DNA of 6,969 nt from Porticoccaceae bacterium UBA1989 (GTDB taxonomy: Bacteria; Pseudomonadota; Gammaproteobacteria; Pseudomonadales; Porticoccaceae): assembly GCA_002335945.1 (NCBI GenBank), contig DDDD01000045.1, positions 5,477 through 12,445 of the forward strand. Direction: 5' to 3'. Below are positions 5,836 through 6,969 of this stretch, in pieces; position 1 is the first letter of the stretch; every line of letters begins with the position of its first letter. The notes under the pieces are model-generated. The model had not been told where the DNA came from. It saw nothing but the letters and a program-made list of their open reading frames with translations, and made no database searches. The position numbers and the translations under genes are program-made.

Positions 5836-6969
5836 ATGCCTATCAGCCCACAAGTCAGCCTACAACTCAGCCTACAACCCTTTTATACAATCCATAGCCG
5901 CAGCTGCAGTTTGGTTGTGGACTGTCGTGGCAATTCACCGGCAATCCTCTATTGGGGCGCTCGTCTCAATGAAGCCTCCAGCCCAGAAATGCTTTCCCTA
6001 TTGGCCACCCGCCAAGAGGTGCAGGCCTGTATGCCAGAAGAGGCCCCTATTGCTCTGTCGCCAGAACTGGGTGCTGGTTTTAGTGGCAGTGCCGGCGTGC
6101 AGATACATCGCGGTGGCGCTCAGTGGGCTGTCTTTTCACAGATTCAATCAGTGACTGTAGAGCCTAATAATAGGCTTAGTATTGTTTCTAAATGTAAGGG
6201 CACCGAGATTGAGTTAATCCATTGTTTGCAACTGGATGCCAGTACCGACGTCCTGACCGCAACCACTCAGCTAACCAATATTGGCCAGTCAACACTCTGG
6301 GTCGATCGCTGCGATGCGCCCTGTATTCCGGTGCCTATGCACTACAATAAAATTCTTGGATTCAAAGGCCGCTGGGCCAAGGAATTTCAAACTCAGTCTA
6401 TTGATCGTTTTATGGGTGCCTATGTGCGCGAGAACCGCTCGGGTAGAACTTCCCATGATGCATTTCCCGCTGTCATTGTTCACAGCGACCAAGCCAATGA
6501 GAGTACCGGTGAGGCCTATGGCCTGCATCTAGGTTGGAGTGGCAACCATCATCTGCGTATCGAAGAACAGTTTGTGGGCCGTGCCTATGCCCAGTTTGGT
6601 GAATTATTTTTCCCCGGTGAACTGAGCCTTGCACCCGGCGAGTCCTATTGCTCGCCGGTGTTATACGGTGCCAATAGCAACACAGGCTTTACGGATTTAT
6701 CCGCCTGCTTTCACCAGTATATTCGTGAAAAACTTACCGACCCGCGGATGGAGGGTAAACCCAAGCCAGTGCACTTCAATACCTGGGAGGCCATGTATTT
6801 TGACCTTTCCATGCCGCGACTGTGCCAGCTTGCTGACGAAGCCGCGGCTGTGGGCGTCGAACGATTTGTCTTGGATGATGGCTGGTTTAAGGGTCGTAAA
6901 TCTGACCGTGCCGGCCTTGGTGACTGGACTGTAGACGCAACCGTTTTCCCTCAGGGACTTGGGCCACTG
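5836..6969 (+). CDS. GH36 alpha-galactosidase, N-terminal half (cut by window edge)
   Basis: The frame is open from ATG 5836 to the last base: 378 residues of a family whose members are usually about 700. It would remove terminal alpha-galactose from oligosaccharides such as melibiose or raffinose. Residues 1 to about 300 form the N-terminal beta-supersandwich. The start of the (beta/alpha)8 barrel is clear: NTWEAMYFD (315-323), FVLDDGWFKGR (344-354) and GLGDWTVD (360-367), all hallmark GH36 segments. Asp347 and Asp348 are at the substrate-binding DDGW. The nucleophile (in a KWDxN-type motif) and the acid/base lie beyond the window. There is no signal peptide, so it is cytoplasmic. The start is set by an in-frame TAA at 5821-5823, with ATG 5836 the first start after it; AAGAAG (5822-5827) is a weak ribosome site. 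Codons 6-13 carry a short tandem repeat. GH36 also includes galactosyltransferases and related specificities, so the exact substrate is open. Confidence 0.92.
   Translation, partial: MPISPQVSLQLSLQPFYTIHSRSCSLVVDCRGNSPAILYWGARLNEASSPEMLSLLATRQEVQACMPEEAPIALSPELGAGFSGSAGVQIHRGGAQWAVFSQIQSVTVEPNNRLSIVSKCKGTEIELIHCLQLDASTDVLTATTQLTNIGQSTLWVDRCDAPCIPVPMHYNKILGFKGRWAKEFQTQSIDRFMGAYVRENRSGRTSHDAFPAVIVHSDQANESTGEAYGLHLGWSGNHHLRIEEQFVGRAYAQFGELFFPGELSLAPGESYCSPVLYGANSNTGFTDLSACFHQYIREKLTDPRMEGKPKPVHFNTWEAMYFDLSMPRLCQLADEAAAVGVERFVLDDGWFKGRKSDRAGLGDWTVDATVFPQGLGPL
5851..5874 (+). repeat. 12-bp tandem repeat in the 5' end of the GH36 gene
   Basis: CAAGTCAGCCTA (5851-5862) is followed directly by CAACTCAGCCTA (5863-5874), which differs at one base. 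A partial copy (TCAGCC) precedes at 5843-5848. In frame it encodes QVSL then QLSL at residues 6-13, which forms part of the first predicted beta-strand. It looks like a short in-frame duplication. Confidence 0.6.

Noticed and set aside
5810..6154. 114-codon open frame starting at the hairpin
   Set aside because: It overlaps the GH36 gene in another frame, resembles no family I recognise, and the GH36 frame has clear hallmark motifs.

Overview
The window looks like chromosomal DNA from a marine-type gammaproteobacterium of the Cellvibrionales/SAR92/OM60 kind. This rests on moderate GC, a TonB-dependent receptor with an 'EEIIVTA' TonB box, and the style of the hydrolase and VOC proteins. The lineage is inferred from protein style, not from a marker gene. 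No RNA gene, CRISPR array, insertion sequence, attachment site or origin was seen.

Layout: (1) 1-2403, minus strand: a nearly complete TonB-dependent outer-membrane receptor that runs off the left edge, probably lacking only its last few residues. (2) 2404-2787: a 384-bp AT-rich divergent intergenic region with two plus-strand promoter candidates, a perfect 10-bp palindrome, a perfect 8-bp inverted repeat and a 14-bp tandem repeat array just before the next operon. (3) 2788-5245, plus strand: two genes 16 bp apart, each with a good Shine-Dalgarno and each starting with one hydrophobic anchor. They encode a PM20D1/carboxypeptidase-S-like M20 metallopeptidase and an ABHD6-like alpha/beta hydrolase. 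(4) 5370-5753, plus: a 127-aa stand-alone VOC/glyoxalase-fold protein. (5) 5836-6969, plus: the N-terminal half of a GH36 alpha-galactosidase, cut by the right edge, preceded by a perfect 9-bp hairpin.

How they may work together: the receptor imports an unknown ligand across the outer membrane. The two anchored hydrolases next to it could cleave amide and ester bonds of amphipathic substrates such as N-acyl amino acids or acylglycerols; this is inference from family membership and adjacency. The GH36 enzyme has no signal peptide and would act on alpha-galactosides in the cytoplasm. Nothing in the window ties it or the VOC protein to the hydrolase pair. The least explained part is the intergenic region, especially the repeat array that starts at the predicted transcription start of the hydrolase operon.
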